From contig NZ_FOTS01000007.1 of the NCBI RefSeq assembly GCF_900114615.1, positions 62,001 to 126,000 on the forward strand: a stretch of 64,000 nt of DNA, written 5' to 3'. A program made the position numbers and the translations under genes. This DNA comes from Pelosinus propionicus DSM 13327. GTDB taxonomy: Bacteria > Bacillota > Negativicutes > DSM-13327. Below the pieces are notes generated by a model, which saw only the letters and a program-made list of their open reading frames with translations, did no database searches and was not told the DNA's origin. Of this stretch, positions 1-7,312 are shown in pieces; positions within the stretch are counted from its first letter, which is position 1; each line of letters begins with the position of its first letter.

Positions 1-11
1 GGAGGGGAAAT

Positions 12-485
12 ATGAGCAATGAAGCAGATACTATATTTTATGATGTAGTAATGTTAAGGAACGTAACAACAAAAGAAGCAGCAATACATTCTTTATCAGA
101 GTACTTGCTAAAGAAGGGGCATGTCAATGAACATTATGAACATGCAACAATTGAAAGGGAAGATACCTATCCTACTGGTCTTCCAACCAAACCAATTGCT
201 ATAGCAATTCCTCATTCTAAACACGAGAATGTAATAAAGCAGTCGGTTGTACTGGGGATATCCGATCAGCTAATCGAGTTTTCTGAGATGGGAAATAGTG
301 ATTCCAAACTGAATGTTGGAATTCTGTTTTTACTGGCACTAAAGGGTGAAAATGGTCATATCAATTATTTGAAGAATATTGTTAATTATTGCAAGGTAGA
401 AGAAAATATTGAAAAACTCTATGGTGTAAAATCGGCAGAGGAAGCGTTACAGATCTTTGTAGCTGAGATCGTAAATGCTGATTAA
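12..485 (+). CDS. PTS sugar transporter subunit IIA (fructose/galactitol type)
   Basis: Cytoplasmic phosphocarrier of a phosphoenolpyruvate sugar phosphotransferase system. The 157-residue protein is a single PTS_EIIA_2 domain with the active-site context AIPHS (His68), which takes the phosphate from HPr and passes it to EIIB. GGAGGGG lies just upstream of the ATG, so the gene is complete although it starts at the window edge. EIIB and EIIC are not in view and presumably lie upstream. It is followed 25 bases later by a dehydrogenase and then an aldolase, which suggests one sugar or sugar-acid catabolic operon. The substrate cannot be told from this subunit. Confidence 0.88.
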   Translation: MSNEADTIFYDVVMLRNVTTKEAAIHSLSEYLLKKGHVNEHYEHATIEREDTYPTGLPTKPIAIAIPHSKHENVIKQSVVLGISDQLIEFSEMGNSDSKLNVGILFLLALKGENGHINYLKNIVNYCKVEENIEKLYGVKSAEEALQIFVAEIVNAD

Positions 486-510
486 AGCAAAATAAGAGGA
501 GGACGTTAGT

Positions 511-1611
511 ATGAATAAAGATAAAAAAATAAAAGCATTAGTCGTGGGAGACGATTGGGTAAAAACAAAAGATCTGATTGAAGCTACCAAGCGTGTATTG
601 GAAGGTTATGATTATGAAATCGATTCATTTGATCAAGTAATGGACAAACCAATGAGCAGAGAAAAAAAAGACGATATAGGCGATGACAGTGTTACCGAAT
701 ATTGTGGGCATCCCCAAGAACTGATCAGCAGAATTGATGGTGTGCATTTACTGGTGGTTCATACATCTCCTGTTACAAAGCAAGTAATTGAGGCAGGCAA
801 AGATCTAATTGCAATTGGCTGCTGCAGATCTGATGCTGTAAGTGTAAATGTAGATGCTGTTACGGATAAAGGAATTTATTTCTTTAATGCCCCAGGACGG
901 TCCGTTGAACCAGTATCGGATCTTACGATCACTTTCGCTTTGGCGCTTTGCAGAAATATATTGAGAGCTGATCGGTACGTAAAAGAGGGCAGATGGGCAG
1001 GCGATCTCAATAGAGAAGTACCAAGCTGGGAAGAGTACGAAACCTTTAGAGGACTTACCCTTAAAAATAAAAAATTTGGCGTGGTTGGCCTTGGTAAAAT
1101 AGGGCGGAAAGTCGCTGAGAAGGCAGCCGGACTTGGTATGGACGTACAAGTGTATGATCCGTTTTTAGATAAAAAGATATTAGGTGAGTATGGCACGGTA
1201 TGTACTCTGGAGGAGCTGTTTGTAAACAGCGATTTTATAACCATTCACATTCCCCCCGTTGAATCAAACAGAGGCATCATCAGCAAAGAACTCTTTAATA
1301 AGATGAAACCTTCTGCATACTTCATCAATGTTGCAAGAGGAGAAATTATTGACGAAGAAGCGCTGATTGATGTATTGCAGAAGGGGAAAATAGCGGGAGC
1401 AGCCCTGGATGTATATTATACAGAGCCTTTGCCTGCGACCAGCCCTTTAGTCAAATTGGACAATGTGATTCTGACTCCTCATTTAGCAGGGCAAAGAAAA
1501 GATGTTTCAGAAGGGTCAGCCTCCATATTAGAAGGAACGATGAAGCCATTCTTCCAGGAAGACAGCCTTGCTACTTGCTTTAATTCCGCTGAAATTAAGA
1601 AAAATAAATAA
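511..1611 (+). CDS. D-isomer-specific 2-hydroxyacid dehydrogenase
   Basis: NAD-dependent oxidoreductase of the phosphoglycerate dehydrogenase/D-lactate dehydrogenase superfamily, 366 residues. The Rossmann segment carries GVVGLGKIG near residues 190-200 and an acidic residue (YDP) that favours NAD. The catalytic triad is visible: Arg in VARGEIID, Glu in YTEPLP and His in LTPHLAGQ. The N-terminal half is longer than in simple lactate dehydrogenases, and there is no C-terminal ACT domain, so it is not a typical SerA. Strong GAGGAGG site upstream. It sits between the PTS EIIA and a class II aldolase and probably oxidises or reduces an intermediate of the same sugar pathway; the substrate is unknown. 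Confidence 0.85.
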   Translation: MNKDKKIKALVVGDDWVKTKDLIEATKRVLEGYDYEIDSFDQVMDKPMSREKKDDIGDDSVTEYCGHPQELISRIDGVHLLVVHTSPVTKQVIEAGKDLIAIGCCRSDAVSVNVDAVTDKGIYFFNAPGRSVEPVSDLTITFALALCRNILRADRYVKEGRWAGDLNREVPSWEEYETFRGLTLKNKKFGVVGLGKIGRKVAEKAAGLGMDVQVYDPFLDKKILGEYGTVCTLEELFVNSDFITIHIPPVESNRGIISKELFNKMKPSAYFINVARGEIIDEEALIDVLQKGKIAGAALDVYYTEPLPATSPLVKLDNVILTPHLAGQRKDVSEGSASILEGTMKPFFQEDSLATCFNSAEIKKNK

Positions 1612-1664
1612 GCGGCAGATATAAGTGCCTTAGAATAAAATATAGAGAAAATGAAGGTGAAAGT

Positions 1665-2498
1665 ATGCTTACAGATATGAAAAGCATTCTGGCAGATGCC
1701 AAGAAGAAATCTTACGGGGTGGCAGCTCCTAATGCATGGAATGAAGATAGCATAAGAGCAGCAATCAGGACTGCCGAAAGAGAAAAAGCGCCGATCATCA
1801 TTGCCCTTTATCCTGTAATGGCTGATATTTTTGAATTTGGCAAAATTGCCGTTGAACTGGCAAAGAACGCTTCGGTACCGGTTGCAGTTCATTTAGACCA
1901 TGGACAAGAGTTAGAGCAAGTAGTGAAGGCGATACGAGCCGGCTTTACATCGGTTATGGTTGATCGTTCAACTTTGCCTTTTGACAAGAATGTAGAAGCC
2001 GTGAAAGAAATTGTTACGTTTGCTCATGCCGTAGGGGTAACAGTAGAAGCAGAATTAGGTCATGTTGGGCAGGGATGTGACTATACAGAAACCAAGGATC
2101 AAGGGCTTACAGACCCAAAAGAAGCAATTCAATTTGTAGAAATGACAGGTGTGGATTGCCTTGCGGTTGCTGTAGGAACTTCTCATGGTGTGTATAAAGG
2201 AAAGCCTGAATTGCAGTTTGATTTGCTGAGCAGGTTAAATCATGCAGTAGACGTTCCCTTAGTACTTCATGGATGCTCAGGCACAGGAGATGGAAATTTA
2301 AAAAAAGCCATCGGGTATGGAATAACAAAGCTTAATTTATATACTGATTTGGATATGGCGGGATATACTTTATTTCAAGAGTCCATAAAAGCAAAAGAAA
2401 TAAGTAAAATAACAGAAGCCTGCAATCTTATGTTTAAAGGTTACTCTGATAAACTGGCACACTACATACAATGGTTTGGAGCAAGCGGGAGAGCCTAG
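1665..2498 (+). CDS. Class II fructose-bisphosphate/ketose-bisphosphate aldolase family protein
   Basis: Zinc-dependent aldolase of the FbaA/GatY/KbaY family, 277 residues, near the family's usual length of about 280. Metal and substrate motifs are visible: HLDHGQ near residue 83, AELGHVGQ near 130, SHGVYKG near 175 and LHGCSGTGD near 205. The family cleaves a ketose (bis)phosphate to dihydroxyacetone phosphate and an aldehyde. It is the last gene of the PTS-dehydrogenase-aldolase run and is followed by a strong terminator. Divergence from housekeeping FbaA and the operon context suggest a tagatose-like or unusual sugar phosphate rather than glycolysis; this is inference. Confidence 0.87.
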   Translation: MLTDMKSILADAKKKSYGVAAPNAWNEDSIRAAIRTAEREKAPIIIALYPVMADIFEFGKIAVELAKNASVPVAVHLDHGQELEQVVKAIRAGFTSVMVDRSTLPFDKNVEAVKEIVTFAHAVGVTVEAELGHVGQGCDYTETKDQGLTDPKEAIQFVEMTGVDCLAVAVGTSHGVYKGKPELQFDLLSRLNHAVDVPLVLHGCSGTGDGNLKKAIGYGITKLNLYTDLDMAGYTLFQESIKAKEISKITEACNLMFKGYSDKLAHYIQWFGASGRA

Positions 2499-2530
2499 TA
2501 ATTTAATAGCGTATAAATTTCTTCTATTTT

Positions 2531-2575
2531 GAGATATGTAAGCTTACTCCTATCAGCTTACATATCTCTTTTAGA
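2531..2575 (+). terminator. Rho-independent terminator of the PTS/aldolase operon
   Basis: A perfect 14-bp inverted repeat (2531-2544 and 2555-2568) with a 10-base loop is followed by TTTT. It lies 32 bases past the aldolase stop and separates that operon from the LevR-type regulator. Confidence 0.85.
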
Positions 2576-2692
2576 AAGTAGATAGTAGACGAATTTATTT
2601 TTACTGGGGTAACGATTGTAACTTAGTGTAAAAAAATGTGGAAAAATGTAATGATTTTTTGTGTATTCTAACCTGTATTTTTTAATTTGCGT

Positions 2693-2698
2693 TATAAT
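2693..2698 (+). promoter_or_regulatory. Candidate -10 element for the LevR-type regulator
   Basis: TATAAT lies 37 bases before the chosen ATG, and no clear -35 box precedes it. Its position inside the longer possible reading frame argues that translation does not begin at GTG 2661. Confidence 0.4.
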
Positions 2699-2735
2699 AA
2701 TGTCATTACATCACTATATTGATAAGGAGAAAAAT

Positions 2736-5639
2736 ATGGCGGAAGGCAACCAGGAAGGCATTACGGAATTAATTAAAAATGAACGCCCCCAAGAGCCATT
2801 AACGGATGAGCAAATATCACAAAAGTTATCCATCTTACGGGAAACCGTTACTAATATTAGAAAAAAATTGAATATCCCCAGTTCTCGAGACAGAAAAAGA
2901 ATGAACGTGAAAAAGGCTGTAGATCTAATAACGACGAATAACTTGGATCTAACGATTGCAAGTCTTGTTGCCAAATTGAAACTGCAGGGATTTAAAGTAA
3001 CTAGGGGCTATATCGGGGAGATCATAAATAGTGAATGCGATGAACGAACAACAAAAGAGTTACAGTCGCGTGCTGAAGAAAAAATGCAAATAGATAGCTT
3101 TCAGAATTTAACAGGTTATGATGGAAGTCTTACTAATAATATCAAACAAGGCAAAGCGTCGGTGTTATATCCGCCCTTTGGTCTCCCTACCCTGATTATT
3201 GGAGAAAGCGGGACTGGTAAAACCTTGTTTGCAGAATGCATCTATCAGTATGCAGTGCAGAAGAAAATAATAGAAGTGGATGGTCCTTTTGTATCACTAA
3301 ACTGTGCTGACTACAGTGATAATCCTCAACTTTTACTGTCCATGCTATATGGATACAAGAAAGGGGCTTTTACAGGAGCAAATCAAGATACAGAAGGCCT
3401 TGTAGAGCGTGCCAATAAAGGAATATTGTTCTTAGATGAAATCCATCGCCTGCCTCCCAAAGGGCAGGAAATGCTATTTTCTATTTTGGATAAAGGAAAA
3501 TTTAGGAGACTTGGTGAGGTTGTAAGCGACCGAAAGGCGCAAATTTATTTTATCGGTGCAACTACTGAGAATATTGAATCCTCCCTGCTTCTAACATTCC
3601 GAAGAAGAATTCCTATGATTATAGAACTGCCATCTCTAAAAGAGAGATCTATCAAAGAGAAGATTCAGTTGATTTACAGTTTCTTTCAAGAAGAATCAAA
3701 TCGGACTCATTTAAAAATCTTTGTAAAGGCTAAAATTATGGAAGCCTTTGTTCAAAAAAAATATCTTGGTAATATAGGTCAACTCAAAAGTGAGATTCAA
3801 GTAACCTGCGCAAATGCTTATGTCGAGAAAATGAACAACAGCAGGGATGAAATTAATATTGGTTTTAATGAGATGTTGTATCATAATTTCTTTAGCAATA
3901 ATACAGAAAATTCCGAAATGCAGGTGACGAAGCTCACAGTTACCTTTAAGGATATGCTATTCATTCCAAACACAACAAATAAGGGGGAGCACCTTGTTAC
4001 TGCAAACAATAGTCATTACTCACTGCCAAAAGATATTTATGAAAAAATTGAAGAAAAATATTATGAATTGAAAAAAGCAAACGTTACATCCGCTGAAATA
4101 GAAAAAATCATTTGGAATTTTATATTAAGTAATTTTAGCATGATGGGAATTGATTCGAATAATGACAAGAATGTAACCTCTCTAGAGGAATTAAAATATC
4201 TTGTAGGTGAAAATATTGCTGTTGTTGTAAAAGAGTTTATTCAAAGGATTAAAAAAGATCATTCTCAATTACAGGTAAATGAGAAGGTTGCAATATACTT
4301 AGCGATTCACATCAGTGAAGCGATGAAAAGGATTAATTTTAAACAAGATATCATTAATCCCAATCTTATCTACATAAAAGAAAACCTCAAATCAGAATAT
4401 GATATGGCATGCAGTCTGGTATATGATTTGGAGGCTATCAATAAAGTCAGGATTCCCGAAGGCGAAGTCGGGTTCATTGCAATGTATATTAATGAGCTGT
4501 TAAAACCCAGGAGCAGCAAAAGCAGGATCAATATCATTGTCATTTCTCATGGCAAAATAGCATCAGAGATGATAGCTGTTGCTAATAAAATGATGAATGT
4601 AGATTTTCCTATTGCTGTAGATATGCCTTTCAATGTGAATCCAATTAAGATCTTTGAGCAAATCATTGAAATTTCTAAAACCTTGGATAGTCAAAGTGGT
4701 ATACTGTTTTTTGTTGATATGGGATCGCTGCTAAATGTTGGAGAAATCGTTGAAAAAAGAACTGGTATTAAAACTCGCACTATTGATAGAGTAGACCTTG
4801 TTTCTGTTATGGAAGCAATTCGAAAAGTATATATATCCGAGGAAACCCTTGATGACATTTATTACGATATAATGAATTCCAAACACACCTATCATATGGT
4901 GTCAACGAATCATTCGGATAAGCCCTTAGCTTTAATTGCTATGTGTCTTACAGGTCATGGAGTTGCTATAAAAATAAAAGAACTTTTAGCTGTAAATTAC
5001 CCTCACATAAAAGTAATTTCCTTAAGCATATTAGAGGCTAACGTAAAGCAGGAAATACACAATTTAAAACAACAGTATACGATTCCAGCGATTATTGGTA
5101 CGATGAATCCGTACATAGAAGGAATCAACTTTATACCCTTTGAAAACAATTTTACCCAAGACAAAAAGATGCTTCTAGATCAGGTATTAAAACAAAAGAA
5201 TTACAATAGTCTTAAGAAGAGTTTTAGAGAAGATTTTATAATGATTGACTTAGCATGTGAAACAAAGCAGGAAGTAATTGAAACCATGAGTATGGTTCTT
5301 TTTAATAACGGTTTTATTAAAAAAGGTTATATAGATTCCGTATTTGAAAGAGAGAATATGAGTAGTACGTGTTTTAAGAAGAATGTAGCCATTCCCCATG
5401 GATTACCCTCATTTGTTAATGAAACTTCGATTATTTCTGCAAGGTTAAGCCAAGCCATTGAGTGGGATGACAGCAAAAATTTGGTCAATTTAGTATTTCT
5501 TCTTGCAGTAAAAGATGATGACATTAATATTATTAATGATTTGTTCAAATTACTTAAACAGAAAAATAATATAGATGAATTTCTAAAGGCAAAAAATCGT
5601 TTTGAATTTATTAAAGTTTTGTATAATTCATTTTCATAA
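2736..5639 (+). CDS. LevR-type sigma-54-dependent PTS transcriptional activator
   Basis: Enhancer-binding activator of 967 residues. Order: N-terminal DNA-binding/HTH region (1-110), AAA+ sigma-54 interaction domain with Walker A GESGTGKT (156-163), GAFTGA loop (210-215) and Walker B FLDEIH, a PTS regulation (PRD) region at about 430-590, an EIIA-Man-like domain with ISHGK (His605), a GatB-like EIIB region, and a C-terminal EIIA-Fru-like domain with AIPHG (His888). Phosphorylation of these sites by the PTS sets its activity. I chose the ATG at 2736 (AAGGAG upstream) over GTG 2661, because a TATAAT sits between them. It probably activates a -24/-12 promoter upstream of the window for the adjacent PTS operon. 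Confidence 0.9.
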   Translation: MAEGNQEGITELIKNERPQEPLTDEQISQKLSILRETVTNIRKKLNIPSSRDRKRMNVKKAVDLITTNNLDLTIASLVAKLKLQGFKVTRGYIGEIINSECDERTTKELQSRAEEKMQIDSFQNLTGYDGSLTNNIKQGKASVLYPPFGLPTLIIGESGTGKTLFAECIYQYAVQKKIIEVDGPFVSLNCADYSDNPQLLLSMLYGYKKGAFTGANQDTEGLVERANKGILFLDEIHRLPPKGQEMLFSILDKGKFRRLGEVVSDRKAQIYFIGATTENIESSLLLTFRRRIPMIIELPSLKERSIKEKIQLIYSFFQEESNRTHLKIFVKAKIMEAFVQKKYLGNIGQLKSEIQVTCANAYVEKMNNSRDEINIGFNEMLYHNFFSNNTENSEMQVTKLTVTFKDMLFIPNTTNKGEHLVTANNSHYSLPKDIYEKIEEKYYELKKANVTSAEIEKIIWNFILSNFSMMGIDSNNDKNVTSLEELKYLVGENIAVVVKEFIQRIKKDHSQLQVNEKVAIYLAIHISEAMKRINFKQDIINPNLIYIKENLKSEYDMACSLVYDLEAINKVRIPEGEVGFIAMYINELLKPRSSKSRINIIVISHGKIASEMIAVANKMMNVDFPIAVDMPFNVNPIKIFEQIIEISKTLDSQSGILFFVDMGSLLNVGEIVEKRTGIKTRTIDRVDLVSVMEAIRKVYISEETLDDIYYDIMNSKHTYHMVSTNHSDKPLALIAMCLTGHGVAIKIKELLAVNYPHIKVISLSILEANVKQEIHNLKQQYTIPAIIGTMNPYIEGINFIPFENNFTQDKKMLLDQVLKQKNYNSLKKSFREDFIMIDLACETKQEVIETMSMVLFNNGFIKKGYIDSVFERENMSSTCFKKNVAIPHGLPSFVNETSIISARLSQAIEWDDSKNLVNLVFLLAVKDDDINIINDLFKLLKQKNNIDEFLKAKNRFEFIKVLYNSFS

Positions 5640-5701
5640 ATTCTGCATGGTAAAGCCTTTGATGAGGGCATTCGACAATATACAAAGGAGAGGGAATACA
5701 G

Positions 5702-6007
5702 ATGATTGTTACATGCGTTACTATTTATGTAAAAGAACCGTTTATATCTAATTTTATTGAAGCTACTCTTGATAATCACAGAAATTCAATAAAAGAGGAA
5801 GGAAATCTTCGCTTCGATGTACTGCGGTGCACAAGTGATGAAACCAGGTTTTTTCTTTATGAAGCCTACTCCTCAGAGGAGGCTGCTGCAGACCATAAAA
5901 GGACAGCTCATTATTTAAAATGGAGAGATACAGTGGCCGATTGGATGGCACGACCACGCGCAGGAGTAGCACATTCTGTTATTGCTCCTCTTGCAGACTC
6001 TTTTTGA
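5702..6007 (+). CDS. Antibiotic biosynthesis monooxygenase (LsrG-like) family protein
   Basis: Small ABM-fold protein of 101 residues, dimeric ferredoxin-like in known relatives. The segments EGNLRFDVLR, YEAYSSEEA and HKRTAHY match the pattern of E. coli LsrG, which isomerises phospho-AI-2, and of related quinol monooxygenases. An AAAGGAGAGGG site precedes the ATG. It follows the LevR-type regulator after 62 bases and may belong to the same sugar locus. No LsrF, LsrK or Lsr transporter is visible, so a role in AI-2 turnover is only a possibility. Confidence 0.75.
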   Translation: MIVTCVTIYVKEPFISNFIEATLDNHRNSIKEEGNLRFDVLRCTSDETRFFLYEAYSSEEAAADHKRTAHYLKWRDTVADWMARPRAGVAHSVIAPLADSF

Positions 6008-6074
6008 CAAAGTGAAAGCAGTCTATAAAAAAAGGTCAAAAAACGGACGGGATAATCAGCGTAATTGAGAATCC

Positions 6075-6623
6075 TTAATGCTCATTATCCTCTTGCTTTT
6101 CAGGGTCCAATGGTTTAGCAGCTTTTGGCTGTAAAAGTTGCAGGTTCTTTATTCTCTCGGCTTTTTCATAATGAACGAAAATACCTTCTTGCCACATTTG
6201 ATAAGCATATACTAAAACACCATCGGCAGTAGTAATTAATGCATTTCTAAAAGGAGTTAAGCCGATCTCATGAAAAATCCCTCTACTACCAAGAACATAG
6301 ATATGAAGTAAATAGATAAATCCTAAGTTTAGTACTAGATCGATTATGATATATTTTCCGAAATTACCATAAATGAAGTGAAAAAGCCAGATAGTTGTGA
6401 CACAATTTAATCCGAAAATAAGATAAGAAGATGTCCTTAAAGGATAAGTTGTCTGTCCGTAAATAAACCACCCTAGACTTTCACCCATCTCTACAGCTAA
6501 TACGCTAGTAAGCGCTGAGAACAGCGCAGCAGGCATAAAACGCTTCACCTCTTCCTTATTCATAAAAAACAAAGTAAGCCAGGGCAGAAATAGCATAGAC
6601 CACATTAACATCTGATTATTCAC
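6075..6623 (-). CDS. CBO0543-type multi-pass membrane protein
   Basis: Integral membrane protein of 182 residues with about four to five hydrophobic segments and a charged C-terminal tail (KPLDPEKQEDNEH). The overall pattern, with FLPWLTLFF near the start and WLFHFIYG in the middle, fits the uncharacterised CBO0543 family found in spore-forming Firmicutes. It starts with GTG, supported by AGGAGG seven bases upstream on the minus strand. Function is unknown and it has no obvious operon partner. Confidence 0.65.
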   Translation of the reverse strand: MNNQMLMWSMLFLPWLTLFFMNKEEVKRFMPAALFSALTSVLAVEMGESLGWFIYGQTTYPLRTSSYLIFGLNCVTTIWLFHFIYGNFGKYIIIDLVLNLGFIYLLHIYVLGSRGIFHEIGLTPFRNALITTADGVLVYAYQMWQEGIFVHYEKAERIKNLQLLQPKAAKPLDPEKQEDNEH

Positions 6624-6741
6624 AGTAAGACCTCCTATCGTTTATATACTCCTGTAGTTTTGCCTGATAAAAGCAGATATACACATCAATCGCATATAAA
6701 AATTTACCAGACTGTCTGCCGATGGGTGGTCTGGAAGGGTT

Positions 6742-6776
6742 AAAGGGATAGATTCAGCAAATCTGTTCCTTTTTTT
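6742..6776 (+). terminator. Terminator-like hairpin with no gene in front (possible small RNA 3' end)
   Basis: AAAGGGATAGATT and AATCTGTTCCTTT pair with G-U wobbles and are followed by seven T residues. The only upstream gene is on the other strand. A second hairpin (CCAGAC...GTCTGG, about 6707-6734) lies just before it. This could be the 3' end of a short transcript started near 6640. Confidence 0.35.
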
Positions 6777-6799
6777 GCGTATTTTAAAAGCAATTTAAA

Positions 6800-6828
6800 T
6801 TGACAAAGTAAGATCAATAAAGTAAAAT
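6800..6828 (+). promoter_or_regulatory. SigmaA-type promoter of the marR/P-ATPase operon
   Basis: TTGACA (6800-6805), a 17-base spacer and TAAAAT (6823-6828). The expected start of transcription near 6835 falls inside the palindrome described next. Confidence 0.75.
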
Positions 6829-6830
6829 TA

Positions 6831-6845
6831 GTTTGAATATCAAAC
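6831..6845. promoter_or_regulatory. Candidate MarR operator overlapping the transcription start
   Basis: GTTTGA-ATA-TCAAAC is a perfect inverted repeat placed immediately after the -10 box. The position suits autorepression by the downstream MarR protein. Confidence 0.6.
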
Positions 6846-6889
6846 AATCATAAATTAAAATAATAAGGAAATCAAAGGAGTAGTGAATA

Positions 6890-7309
6890 ATGGATTCTTT
6901 AGATGAATTGACACATGAGTTATTTACTTTTTTCAATGGATTTTCATCATGGGAAAACTCCGTAATCAAGACGAGTGAACTGTCAGTATCAGAAGCTCAT
7001 GCCATAGAGATATTGGGAACACATGGCCAAATGAAGATGAAAACTCTTGCAGGGCATTTGGGGGTCACTACTGGTACCACTACGGTTACTGTTGATCGCC
7101 TGGAAAAGAAAGACTATGCCAGAAGAGAGGCAGTGAAGGAAGACCGCCGCATACATTTAATTACGTTAACGCAAAAAGGCCAACAAGCATTTGCTGAGCA
7201 TCATCAGTATCATTCGAATTTAACCGAACAGATACTTTCTGTTCTTTCCGTTGAAGAAAATCAACAATTAATAAACATACTTAAAAAAATTAATGCGGAG
7301 GCTTTTTAA
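6890..7309 (+). CDS. MarR family transcriptional regulator
   Basis: Winged-helix regulator of 139 residues. The helix-turn-helix spans about 55-85 (MKMKTLAGHLGVTTGTTTVTVDRL) and the wing contains KEDRRIHL, typical of MarR proteins. It is followed after three bases by a heavy-metal P-type ATPase and is preceded by a consensus promoter and palindrome, so it probably represses its own operon until a ligand binds. Several histidines and acidic residues occur in the C-terminal helix (EHHQYH), which could bind metal as in AdcR/ZitR, but this is inference. Confidence 0.88.
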   Translation: MDSLDELTHELFTFFNGFSSWENSVIKTSELSVSEAHAIEILGTHGQMKMKTLAGHLGVTTGTTTVTVDRLEKKDYARREAVKEDRRIHLITLTQKGQQAFAEHHQYHSNLTEQILSVLSVEENQQLINILKKINAEAF

Positions 7310-7312
7310 AGA

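Noticed and set aside
805-1149. Long minus-strand frames across the dehydrogenase gene
   Set aside because: They lie wholly within a convincing gene on the other strand, have no ribosome site and no recognisable domain.
2661-2735. 25-residue N-terminal extension of the LevR-type activator
   Set aside because: It contains a TATAAT box and has no ribosome site, whereas ATG 2736 has AAGGAG at good spacing.
5949-5962. TGGCACG sequence as a sigma-54 promoter
   Set aside because: It is inside a coding region and lacks TTGC at the required distance.
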